Shown one piece after another: positions 1-8,622 of a stretch of DNA of 20,882 bases (position 1 is its first letter; the number at the start of each line of letters is the position of its first letter). The stretch covers positions 100,962 through 121,843 of the forward strand of contig NW_006920421.1 of assembly GCF_000344685.1 (NCBI RefSeq), read 5' to 3'. The translations under genes and the position numbers were made by a program. The DNA comes from Gloeophyllum trabeum ATCC 11539. Taxonomy: Eukaryota; Basidiomycota; Agaricomycetes; Gloeophyllales; Gloeophyllaceae. The notes under the pieces were generated by a model that saw only the letters and a list, made by a program, of their open reading frames with translations, was not told where the DNA came from and made no database searches.

Positions 1-628
1 CCTTCTTCAGCTGGAGCTCCTCAAGGATTGGCGCCGGGAAGTCAGGGTTCACCGGGTTCGCCACAACCCACTGGCGCAGTGCTTTCCTGGAAACCTTTAT
101 GTCGACTCGCCGTATGTGGTCCATGTGCTTTCTGATATGCCTCACCATCCTCATATATCCAGCTACGCCGCGATACAAATTTCCCGTGATGTCCAGTGGC
201 ACCGGAAGTCCTCCGCTACGCTCGGTTGCCCGGGTGCGATTCAGGGCGTGGGCCACTGCATTGGGGTTCTTCAGCTGGACGTTGCACCAACGTGCGCTCC
301 AATCCATAATGAGGTCGCGCCAGCTACGACAGACCAACATGAGCTCGGTACACTCGCGGTCTGCTACCCACTGGTCGTTGGGGTCGTGAGCCAACACGTA
401 AGAGAAAATCTTGTGGTGAAGCTCAACCGGAAGCTTGGAGATCGGAGGGACTGTCTTGGTTGGATTCTGGAGTATCTTAGAGACGATCCTATTCCAGTCC
501 TTGCAGACCAGCTTGAGGCGCGTCGCGTCGTCGGCGAGAGACGACGTGTGGCGAGAGGGGGTATCGGCGAAGTAGTATTGAATGATCTCGTGCAGGATAT
601 CGAGGGACAAGGTCTGCTTGTATGCCAT
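1..628 (-). CDS. F-box-like protein, 5' part (runs off left edge), two F-box-like motifs in tandem
   Basis: Reading leftwards from ATG at 628-626 the frame stays open for 209 codons to the window edge, so the 3' part is missing. The product starts MAYKQTLSLDILHEIIQYYF. Residues about 7-53 look like a degenerate F-box (LHEII at 12-16, LVCKDW at 40-45). Residues about 64-111 repeat the pattern in a more canonical form (LPVELHHKIF at 66-75, LVCRSWRDLI at 98-107). F-box proteins usually bind Skp1 through this helix set and present substrates to an SCF ubiquitin ligase; that role is family knowledge, not visible here. The later part (HIRKHMDHIRRVDIKV) resembles the linker before the leucine-rich region in relatives. 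The first motif resembles the F-box of the gene at 5560. A CCAACCACA element lies 44 nt upstream (672-680, read on this strand). No intron is needed in the visible part. The F-box assignment is fairly sure; the substrate is unknown. Confidence 0.75.
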   Translation of the reverse strand, partial: MAYKQTLSLDILHEIIQYYFADTPSRHTSSLADDATRLKLVCKDWNRIVSKILQNPTKTVPPISKLPVELHHKIFSYVLAHDPNDQWVADRECTELMLVCRSWRDLIMDWSARWCNVQLKNPNAVAHALNRTRATERSGGLPVPLDITGNLYRGVAGYMRMVRHIRKHMDHIRRVDIKVSRKALRQWVVANPVNPDFPAPILEELQLKK

Positions 629-1388
629 ATTTGCTGGTCGCAGTGATCTGGTTGATATTGCAACTGGTAGTTGTGGTTGGTTTGAGACTGCGGTGGCACC
701 GTAGTCAGGACTGGAGAACCCAGGAAAGCGCGAACTTTTGTACAATACCAGTATGCTGTTGGCGAAAGCAAGTAGTCGCGCAGGCTTGTAGATAGGCTCG
801 GCAGAATCTTTAGAGACTGAGCGGTCAGGAAGGTATTCTATGGTTGGAAGGGCGACAATGGGTGACTGGTCGATGAAAGCGAGATCACGTATAATTGGCC
901 TTGCTTGGCCTGCTTCACTCCCACGCCACACATTCCCTGCGCTGATGAGCTTTGGTGACGCCTTCACTCGTGGATGTAGACGGTATGTGTTACAGCTCGT
1001 GCTCGTCGAGATGTACTATAAATGAGCTGGTGAAGTGCCATATAACCAGTGGAGCAGGTCAAAAGCCAACTACCCAATATTATTCCGATCTGCAGTCTCC
1101 AGCTGCACCCAAGAATAATTGTAGTGGCCCACAATCGTCTTAAAAGCCCTAAGGATCCGACGACGCACAGGCTTTTTATTGCAGAAGTTCACAAATGCAG
1201 ACACAAGACACCAACGAGTGACGAAAAATCCAATTTAAAGGAATGCGACGGATCGAGCAGGGTATAAATAATCTACGGCTATATACGACCGGGCGAGCAT
1301 GTACCGCAAGTCCAAAATATGGGAGATCGACGAGGAAAGAAAATAACAAGAATGTTTTCTAGTAGAAGCCTTTCCTCCTCGCTCGCGC
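629..1388. other. intergenic, promoter side of the left F-box gene
   Basis: I see no convincing gene here. Open frames are short and lack splice structure. On the minus strand a CCAAT box (893-897) sits about 265 nt before the F-box start. TATAAA-like strings near 1015 and 1263 lie on the plus strand and have no gene behind them. Confidence 0.5.
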
Positions 1389-1752
1389 TCACTTTCCGTC
1401 CTCCCCCTTCTTCTCATTCCCTGTAAACACATCTGACACCCTCCTCCTCACGCGCGAAAGCACGCTCGACCTCTTCTTCCCGGAGGGCGAGTCTGACGGT
1501 CGGGAGGAAGTTGATGATTGCGTCTGCTCGTGCTTTACACCCGGCGCGGTCGTGTCCTCCTTCGTCTCGGTGGATTTGGGTTCTGCTTTTGCCTTTGTTG
1601 ACTTTGGTTCCTCCTTCGTCTGCGTCTCATGTTTTGAATCTTCCTTCGCCGCAGTCGTGTCTTCCTTTGGCGCAGAAGTAGCAGCAGCACCGTCCTTCTT
1701 ATCCTCTGGTTTCTCTTCCTTCTTCTCAGGAGGCGATGCAGGCTTCGCAGCC
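1389..1752 (-). CDS. Lys/Glu/Pro-rich terminal exon, possibly an alternative 3' exon of the AAD gene
   Basis: On the minus strand the frame from 1752 to the TGA at 1391-1389 encodes 120 residues of low-complexity, highly charged sequence (AAKPASPPEKKEEK..., then Thr/Ala/Lys/Glu repeats). It ends in a basic stretch (GKKRSSVLSRVRRRVSDVF) that could form an amphipathic helix. The frame has no in-frame ATG and is preceded by a good acceptor (CTCAC branch-like, then CATCAG, 1760-1753). It is therefore probably an internal or terminal exon rather than a whole gene. Only about 140 nt separate it from the AAD stop codon on the same strand. The AAD stop lies inside CA|GTGAGC, a consensus donor, and joining 1897 to 1752 (removing 1896-1753, 144 nt) restores a CAG codon in frame. 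The alternative is a small separate gene with an unseen first exon. The antisense frame is Ser/Phe-rich and looks like a shadow. Confidence 0.5.
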
Positions 1753-1892
1753 CTGATGGTCGGTGAGACAAGTCGACATAATGATGCAATGAATATTCAT
1801 TATCCCAATGTAGTAGCACATCGCGTAAAACAAAGCAGAAAGGCGCAATCAATAAGATATCTCGCAGTCGTACATAACAAACACCTCGGCGC

Positions 1893-3219
1893 TCACTGAG
1901 TCTGGGGACGGATAGCCTGCGGGATGGCGACGCGGTCGAAGTGGCCGGCGATGATCATAGCGGGCATGTTGGTCACACCCGTGCCCTAAGAAAAGCCAGA
2001 GGTTAACATCGAATGATACTGCAAAGAGAAGAGGGGAATAGCTCACAATGATGTTGTGCGGGAACCCGAGATCGAAGGGCACGACACCCTCGATATACGC
2101 GATCTGCTCGGGCGTGAGGGCAATATTCAGCGCCTCAATATTCGCCTCGAGGTGCTCGACTTTGCGCCCCCCAATAAGCGGGAACACGTACGGCGTCTTC
2201 TGCAGCAGGTACGCGATCGCCACTTCAGGTTTCTCGTCAGCCGCACGCCCTTGAAACAAGCGAACTTAGTAAACCCTCACCGGCCTGGATGTGCTGGGTG
2301 CCGACCTCGGCGGCGACCTTCTCGAGCGCCTTGCACACGGTCTTCTCCTTCTCGTTGCGCTCCCAGTCACCGCGCCAGGTTGTCCGCCCCTTCTCGCCCG
2401 TCTGCCGTCTCCGCTCTTCTTCCTCATCCGTCCGGATGTGCCCGCCTGCGAGAACGTTCCACGGCGCGAGCGCGAGCCCCTCCGCGCGCGCCATGGGGAT
2501 GATGTCCCGCTCAAAGTCACGCTGCATGACGTTCCACGCGCCCTGGTAGATAACGAACGGCGTCTTGCCGTGGTCGCGAGCATACTGGTTCGCCTTGCTC
2601 ACGACCCACGCGGGCGCGTCGCTGATGCCGAGGTACAGCACCTTTCCCTGGGTCACGAGGTTGTGCAGCCCGTTCATGACCTCCTCGACGGAGGTGTTGT
2701 AGTCCCAGAAATGAACGTACAGGATGTCAATGTAGGAAGTGCGGAGCTTCTGCAGCGACTCGTGCACGGAGGTGTGGAGGGACTTGAGGTGGTTCCCGCC
2801 GTAGAGCGCACGTTGCTTGATTTTCTCATTGGGGGCGCGCTTATACATGGTTGAGTACTTTGTCGCAATGACAATTTGGTCGCGGATCCCGCGCGCCTCA
2901 GCCCACTCGCCGATGAACTGTTCGGACGTCTCGTCTTGACTGATCATGAAGAATTAAGTATGTATGCCAGTACGCATGACATGAAGACTCACTAATTATT
3001 CGCAGTGTCAATAAAGTTCCCGCCGGCGTCGAAGAAGGTGTCGAGGAGCTTAAACGAGGTGTCCTTGTCCATCTGGCCGTAGCCAAACTCGGCCCACTTG
3101 TCGCCGATGCTCATGCCGCCAAGGCAGAGCGGGGAGACCGTGACGGACGCGAGCGGGGAGAGGTTCCTCAGGCGGCCGAGCTTGGTCTTGGGAGGAGGGG
3201 CGGGGGCAAAGAGAGCCAT
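1893..3219 (-). CDS. aryl-alcohol dehydrogenase-type aldo/keto reductase (AAD family), 4 exons, 384 aa
   Basis: Exons on the minus strand are 3219-2993, 2939-2281, 2222-2047 and 1985-1893, with introns of 53, 58 and 61 nt, all GT-AG. The 58-nt intron has CTGAC before its acceptor. The spliced protein is 384 aa, the usual length of fungal aryl-alcohol dehydrogenases. These are cytosolic NADP(H)-dependent AKRs that interconvert aromatic aldehydes and alcohols. The AKR tetrad is complete: Asp71 (GNFIDTANNYQ), Tyr76, Lys103 (IVIATKYS) and His152 (ILYVHFWD). The C-terminal family signature (TPYVFPLIGGRKVEHL) is in exon 3, and exon 4 gives GTGVTNMPAMIIAGHFDRV. The second intron was chosen because the family continues IQA-VAIAYLLQK; the nearer acceptor at about 2250 would insert unrelated residues. 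The start ATG opens MALFAPAPPPKTKLGRLRNL, typical of the family. Nothing is broken. The stop codon overlaps a potential donor, so a longer isoform is possible. Family assignment is near certain; the physiological substrate is not known. Confidence 0.93.
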
Positions 3220-3272
3220 GGTAGACTAGCAGCTGGAGGGGAGATTGTGCTAGCTTAGGTCACGATTTGCAC

Positions 3273-3277
3273 TTATA
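3273..3277 (-). promoter_or_regulatory. TATA-like element of the AAD gene
   Basis: Read on the minus strand the sequence is GTTATAAGT, 54 nt before the AAD start codon. That is a plausible core-promoter position for a fungal gene. This is seen in sequence only; no transcription start is known. Confidence 0.35.
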
Positions 3278-3451
3278 ACTTACGTGTGTGCAGGAAGGCG
3301 CATTGTGCCACCGTGTACGAGGGGGGTCTCGGCATCTGCGCGCGAGCCAATCGTTGAAGGTACAGCAACAGTCTGTATCAACATCACCGTTCAGAGGGCG
3401 CCCCGTTGAGAAGCACCTTGTAATATCCGCACCGCTGATGTTACTTCATCC

Positions 3452-3672
3452 ATGGTCTGCGGTGCGGCGGCTCTTTATCCTGAGTTAATACGTGGAGCCA
3501 TCCTCTTCAGCGAGGCCGTAAGTGTACTGCAAAACAAAACGTGTTCTGTGGGGCAGAAATAGTAAGACAGACCTCCGGGGCGATCACCTTCGAGCAGCAA
3601 GCGATATGCTGGAAGAGCAGGCGTACGGCCGCGATATTTGCGCAAGAAGAACTCCACTGCACAGCCACCTAA
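3452..3672 (+). CDS. doubtful small spliced ORF (55 aa), divergent from AAD
   Basis: ATG at 3452, exon 3452-3517, a 53-nt intron 3518-3570 (GTAAGT...GACAG), then exon 3571-3672 ending in TAA give a 55-residue product (starts MVCGAAALYPELIRGAILF). In favour: a perfect donor, phase 0, and an intron length the same as others in the window. Against: no CTRAY branch site, no family I recognise, and a competing open frame on the other strand. The minus strand is open from 3819 to 3475 and has a T-rich acceptor at about 3527. It would share a promoter region of about 230 nt with the AAD gene. I cannot decide which strand, if either, is expressed. Confidence 0.2.
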
Positions 3673-3996
3673 CGCACCCTTCACTTGCGCGTCCGTCTCC
3701 CCTTTGCTCTGCTGATATACGCGTCCTGGTGCAGGAAGAACCGCTGCGCCGAATGAGCGCGCTTTGTATACTACTCTCTGTAACCGTTTAATTTTATGTA
3801 GCGTGAGGAAGGGTTCAAGTTAGCACCGCGGACGTTCAAGTCGAACTCGGACTAACTTCGATGATTGTTTAATACTAGGAGGGAGGGAAAGGTTCAGTGT
3901 AAGAGCCAAAGTAAGTACCGCATCGGAGGGTAATCTTAGTACTTTCTTTTCTCACTATACTTGATCCCCCATGTGTCGCCCAGCCCAGGAATGACG

Positions 3997-4088
3997 AGAC
4001 GTCCAGATAGAAACAGCGTCATATTACATCCCTTACGGTTTAGGATTTCCCGAACGGCTCCATGAGTTTTCCTCACCTCTGGACGTCT
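3997..4088. repeat. short inverted repeat around a 70-nt spacer
   Basis: AGACGTCCAGA at 3997-4007 is matched exactly by its reverse complement TCTGGACGTCT at 4078-4088. Each arm contains the palindrome GACGTC. An 11-bp match at this distance can arise by chance, and no function is claimed. Confidence 0.4.
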
Positions 4089-4644
4089 GCAGGGGTCTAT
4101 CTGAAGAAACTATATTTCCTCGGTGAATACGGTGCGTCATTCAATAGAGCTTCTTCCATATTTCTCTGATTGTACGCCTACTCCACTCTACATATGCATT
4201 ATTAGTGTATACGCTGATCCAGTGCTCGTTAATGGACACCAGAGCATCCGCATTGCATGACGACGTTACGTGAGCTAAATTATATGCGTTGCAAGCTCTT
4301 GCACCATCAGGCGGAAAGAAATTCGCTTCCCGAGGTTGGTGAACCTATGACATCCCTCAGCCTGTGGTCAAAACATTATAAACCATGTACGTTTATCCTC
4401 ATTCCAGGTCTTGACCTGGGCGTCAGTTGCTGAAACTATACTACTGGCAGCATCCCAGCGGTGAAGTCGATCATTAACCCTATCCATGCTCACGCGGTGG
4501 ATTTGACCGCGGCAAAGTACTGACTGACGGTCTCCACCTTCGAAGCTGGTTATTTTGTGGCACTTCTGCGCCCCGGGTTGCTCTTGCTCTAATGGGTTCA
4601 GGTTCTCTATCTGTAAACTGCGTTATCATGACTACACGACTTAC

Positions 4645-4668
4645 CGACTCAAACGCCGACTCAAACGC
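4645..4668. repeat. 12-bp tandem duplication
   Basis: CGACTCAAACGC occurs twice in immediate succession (4645-4656 and 4657-4668) in non-coding DNA. It is probably a simple slippage duplication. Confidence 0.7.
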
Positions 4669-5316
4669 TGGTGTTCCAAGCTGAGACGTGACCACAGGTT
4701 ATCACCCTCCCCTGGATTTATATCGGGAGTGGGAATATTCTTGCAGACGGGATTTGTTTCGTCGGTTTGAATTATCACTGGGCCAGCACTGGTCGGTATA
4801 GCTGAATAGGTACCATATCAAGAGCGCCTTCCCTCGCCCCTCCCGTAGTTCTAAGGACCATTGAGGCTCTCCGACCGTAGTCTTGTAGCGATTTTTGATT
4901 ACATACATCCGTTGCGCCTGTAGTACTAGTGGTCCTACAGATGGGATGGGATGATACCCGTGGATACGTATCTTCCTACGACCGCAAATTATCCATCTTC
5001 CGTATCTCAGAGTCCGTGCTGCTGGGTCTTAAACCCTATGTGTACAAGTACTGTTTCGTACTACCTTTAGTCCACATAGGTTACACCCGAGTACGCGGGG
5101 GAAAGGGTGGCGTGGGAGTTTACACGGCAAATACGAGCAAATAGCAGCTGCTTGATCAACAAGTCCTCGTCGCCACTCCTTCAACCACACTTCATCTTCC
5201 AACGGCGAACTACCTGCCAGAAAGCCTCTGAGGTTTACTTTGCTTATCTCACAAGATTGAAGAAGAGTTCTGTGAAGTAACGCGATCCACTGTAAGTTAC
5301 CTTCCTCCCGCCCCTT

Positions 5317-5332
5317 GAGCCACAATCCTCGC
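5317..5332 (+). promoter_or_regulatory. distal copy of the shared F-box upstream motif
   Basis: GAGCCACAATCCTCGC, with its CCACA core 240 nt before the F-box start at 5560. It resembles the element at 9668-9685, whose core lies 250 nt before the F-box relic start. A regulatory role is inferred only from recurrence and position. Confidence 0.3.
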
Positions 5333-5478
5333 AAGATGTGGTTCACGCTCTTAACTATCCTACAACAGCACGCAATATCTATCCACATAAAACACGTGAA
5401 TACTTTTTGTCTATATTGTTGAAGGTAAAGCTCAGGGGACGAGGTTCTGGTGAGTTATACCCCGCCCGCCCTTGCCAA

Positions 5479-5492
5479 CCACACTCCTGATT
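5479..5492 (+). promoter_or_regulatory. proximal copy of the shared F-box upstream motif
   Basis: CCACACTCCTGATT, 81 nt before the start codon at 5560. The same 14 nt recur exactly at 9672-9685. A related GAGCCACATTCCTGAG lies 75-78 nt before the F-box relic start at 9922. Confidence 0.4.
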
Positions 5493-5559
5493 AAATGCCA
5501 TTCCAAGCTTCCGCTGACTACAAACATACAAATCTATATTATTTACACTGCTCTAAACA

Positions 5560-7566
5560 ATGTCCTCTGATAAGCATTTTCCTCTCCACGTCCAACACGA
5601 AATTATCAAGCACTACTTGGAGGCTGTGGCACCTGCCAACAGACACGATCCCTACCCCTACGACGAGCTCACCCGCCTCATGCTCGTATGTAACGAATGG
5701 AAGTCCTTCGTCCTCGGGTTAAAGACCTTCTGGAAGAACGTGACCATCACGCACTCCGGTGCCATGGGACGTGCCATCATGCGGAGTGGGGATGAACTGC
5801 TCGACGTCCGCGGACGCCTAATCAATGTAGAGGAGGAGGAGAACCTATCGCGGCTCGACCTTCTTCTCCAGTACAGAGCACGGATCCGGAGCCTGGATTT
5901 GGTCACCTCAAGAATGGTATTGGCACAGTGGGATGCGGATCGTTACACTGAGGTCTCCGTGCTGAAGAATGTCATCCTGGAGACAACAAACGGCACACAC
6001 CAAGATCCTGAAACCCGAGAAGAGGATCTTCTTGGCATCTTCAAGACACCTACCCTGAGGACGGTAGAACTGAAGGGCTTTACTGACCGAGAGGCCAATA
6101 CTTTGATGACCAAGAGAGTTGAAGTGTTGAAACTTCAGGGGATGAGGTTCACAGACAGACCATACTGGACACGGGGACGATACGAGACACACAACTCAAT
6201 CATGCCATGCGCTCTCGCTTCCATGAAAAGCCTTCAACGGCTATATATTGACTCAAGGTTGTTTGGGGAAAATGCGCGCTATGAGGAAGGTGTCAAACTC
6301 CCCTCTCTGAATTTCTTGTCTCTCGTCATCGGGACGAAGGAGCTTGCGAAGGCCCGACCTATCCTCTATGTACGAAATCTCCGGGGAGCTTGTGTTGAGA
6401 TCCTGGCCCCTCCCGACGATGCAGGATGGATCATGCGGTCGATTGGCAGTCTGTTAGATGAAATACCCTGGAAAACGACAATGCCTGTAGCCCGACTCAT
6501 AGTCGACGAACTGAACATCCTATGCATCACCTTTATGGACGGTTCACGAGAAGCGCTAAAAATCCGCTTCCATCGCATCGGAGAGCTCGGGACAATCTTT
6601 CGCCTCGTGAGGTATAACCTCTCGCGATGCCTGGAGAGATTAGAAAGTTTATGCATCCTCATGCATAATGGACAGAGAGCGATGAAGAAGCTCGAGACGG
6701 AGGCCTTGGTCCTAATGCTATCGGGTACGCCAGGCTTACGCCACCTGGAAGTCCAGATACCCATGAAGCCGGACGACGTGTTAAAGCCCTCCCCGGTGAA
6801 GCTGCCGAAACTAGCATCGATCGCGGCGGGGATTACCCAAGCCGAGGACGCCCGCTTCCTCACCTTCTTGGATGCACCGTTGTTACAGCATGCAAACTTC
6901 GAAGTCAGCGCGATGGACGAAGATGTACCTTCTATCTTGGAATCCGTGACGCCTCACCTGAACCAGATAGCCGAGAACGAACCATTACCGATCGCCGAGT
7001 TCCAACTCTTGGGGCGGACACGACACAATGTATACATTACCCTGGGCAACGGAGAGGGACAACTTCGTGGGATCGATCTAGAATTCAAGGGGATCCGAGC
7101 CCAAGCAGCCCTGCTGCGCTCACTAGCAACACACGTCGCTCCCTCCTTCCAGCTGGTGGAGGACCTGTTCATCCGGAAGGGAGATGGATACGCGGACGGT
7201 GCGGAGGGAGCGTGGTATGCGATTTTCAAACATATGCCCAAGGTCCGTACGCTGCGTGTGGAAGGGCAAGGCTCGAAAACCCTGCCATTGGGGCTTGCGT
7301 ACCGTGATAAGGGCGAGGAAGCCTACCACCCGCTTTTCCCTCGCCTTGAATCACTAACCCTGGAGTCCGTCTGGTTCCGTCCACCGAAGAAGAGGGGACG
7401 CTCGAAAACCGGGAGAGGATTCATCAACGATCTGTTAAGATCGTTAAAGTGTCGCGATGACGCAGAACAAATTAACATTCTTACCCTTCGCAAGGTTCGC
7501 AAGATTTATGACAGTGATATTGCTGACTTGAAGGCCTTGATAAAAGAGGTCACTCGGGACAAGTGA
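5560..7566 (+). CDS. F-box/LRR-like protein, intact, single exon, 668 aa
   Basis: One uninterrupted frame from ATG 5560 to TGA 7564-7566. Residues about 8-55 form a divergent F-box (LHVQHEIIKHYL, then LVCNEW at 42-47, followed by FWKNVTI). They match the first F-box motif of the gene at the left edge. The rest is an irregular leucine-rich scaffold with recurring elements such as LRHLEVQI, LQRLYID, LESLTLESVWF. Near residue 550 begins a C-terminal module (AWYAIFKHMPKVRTLRVEG ... FINDLLRSL) that is clearly related to the end of the gene at 14797. A basic patch PPKKRGRSK near residue 607 could be a nuclear localisation signal. By family such proteins act as substrate receptors in SCF ubiquitin ligases; no substrate can be inferred. 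There is no signal peptide or membrane segment. The next ORFs in other frames are shadows. Confidence 0.85.
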   Translation: MSSDKHFPLHVQHEIIKHYLEAVAPANRHDPYPYDELTRLMLVCNEWKSFVLGLKTFWKNVTITHSGAMGRAIMRSGDELLDVRGRLINVEEEENLSRLDLLLQYRARIRSLDLVTSRMVLAQWDADRYTEVSVLKNVILETTNGTHQDPETREEDLLGIFKTPTLRTVELKGFTDREANTLMTKRVEVLKLQGMRFTDRPYWTRGRYETHNSIMPCALASMKSLQRLYIDSRLFGENARYEEGVKLPSLNFLSLVIGTKELAKARPILYVRNLRGACVEILAPPDDAGWIMRSIGSLLDEIPWKTTMPVARLIVDELNILCITFMDGSREALKIRFHRIGELGTIFRLVRYNLSRCLERLESLCILMHNGQRAMKKLETEALVLMLSGTPGLRHLEVQIPMKPDDVLKPSPVKLPKLASIAAGITQAEDARFLTFLDAPLLQHANFEVSAMDEDVPSILESVTPHLNQIAENEPLPIAEFQLLGRTRHNVYITLGNGEGQLRGIDLEFKGIRAQAALLRSLATHVAPSFQLVEDLFIRKGDGYADGAEGAWYAIFKHMPKVRTLRVEGQGSKTLPLGLAYRDKGEEAYHPLFPRLESLTLESVWFRPPKKRGRSKTGRGFINDLLRSLKCRDDAEQINILTLRKVRKIYDSDIADLKALIKEVTRDK

Positions 7567-7647
7567 TGTTTCGGGACAGCTTGAGTACCCAGGGGGGGGA
7601 GGATATTGAGTCGACCTATTACAAGGCAGGGGCGGAGAGAGGAAGGG

Positions 7648-7653
7648 AATAAA
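7648..7653 (+). other. candidate polyadenylation signal AATAAA
   Basis: AATAAA lies 82 nt after the stop codon of the F-box gene ending at 7566. It is the expected place for a 3'-end signal, although fungal signals are loose. Confidence 0.35.
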
Positions 7654-8593
7654 GAATTGGATGTATGTGCAGATTGTCGTCATTGACGGCGAATCCTGAG
7701 GCGCAGATTAGTATAATATCGGGGATGTACAAAGTGGAAATCTTACCTAAGTCGACTAATCCTTTGCGAAGAAGTGAGGGCCACTCAGGGATTGGAGCAG
7801 GGTTAGTATTGTGAGTGAAAGAATATGTTTGCGAGACTTGAATCCTTTAGGATTGCAGCAGCTTCAGTGAGGACGCTAGCTCTTGATCATTGACAACATA
7901 CTCATAGGTCCACACAAGCATTATTTGAGTCCATGATGAAAGAAGTTGGTGAAAATTGTTGCCCTATTTCATTCCCTGCTCGTGACACCAAGTCTGCACC
8001 ATGCGGAATTCTCGTTCATGCAGCTTCGAATAAATAGGGAATATCGTTCATCACATTCTTTCACAACTGTATCCATTTCCCAATACACCCTCTACGCAAG
8101 CTACACCAAGGTGAAGGAACAGCCCCCTAGCGCTGCAAGCGTCATACCTTCGTAGTATGTGTCGATACACCACAATCAAGGTCGGTCAGCAAGAACTAAC
8201 AGCCTGGATATGTCGTACGGGAGAGGGCACTTCTTCACGACTTGTTTTCCTTCTAGACTAGAGGTCGTAGGCGGCGATTTGACGAACTATAGCGTACGGA
8301 TTTCCATAGGTTCTGCACCCAGTTGTATTTCGTCGCTGTGTCTCCAAGGGGGATTCCAGTCGCCACGGACGCATCCATTCCTCCAGGAGCAGTATTCGAC
8401 CGGGAGAGCTGGTTTGGTTGTAGCAACAGTCGAGACAGCGAATACCGCACAACGAAGGACGAGATAAAGCAGGCAAGCAGGTCGATCAGAGACTACCTAA
8501 CAGACGGAGAGCATGAAAGGCTCCTCTTCAAGGTCTTCGGAAGACTTGATAAGCCCAGGACTTAAGGGAGACGGTTAACACGATGGGAGAGAT

Positions 8594-8622
8594 GGAGGAG
8601 ATACTGGGAGAGCGTCTCCTCC
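8594..8622. repeat. perfect 8-bp hairpin
   Basis: GGAGGAGA (8594-8601) and TCTCCTCC (8615-8622) are exact reverse complements separated by 13 nt, in non-coding DNA. It could form a small stem-loop; no function is evident. Confidence 0.4.

Larger units (their letters stand above)
3673..5316. other. gene-poor stretch, no gene supported
   Basis: Only short open frames occur, none with recognisable protein features. The minus frame 5388-5029 (119 aa, ATG start) overlaps the right end and is unrecognised. I see no terminal inverted repeats, reverse-transcriptase or transposase motifs, so there is no positive evidence for a mobile element. Confidence 0.45.

Noticed and set aside
364..771. Minus-strand 135-codon frame overlapping the left F-box gene
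   Set aside because: It is out of register with the F-box frame and is Ser/Thr/Arg-rich shadow sequence.
1552..1899. Plus-strand Ser/Phe/Ala-rich frame
   Set aside because: It is the antisense of the Lys/Glu-rich exon, whose sequence explains its composition, and it has no splice structure.
2241..2280. Shorter 31-nt version of AAD intron 2 ending in TTTCAAG
   Set aside because: It would insert residues breaking the conserved IQAVAIAYLLQK; the acceptor at 2223 gives the family sequence and has a CTGAC branch site.
3673..5316. Transposon or solo LTR in the long gene-poor stretch
   Set aside because: The only repeats are an 11-bp inverted pair and a 12-bp tandem; no terminal repeats, target duplications or transposase-like frames were seen.
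5029..5388. Minus-strand 119-codon frame divergent from the 5560 gene
   Set aside because: It has an ATG but no recognisable family, and it contains the upstream element at 5317; probably promoter DNA.
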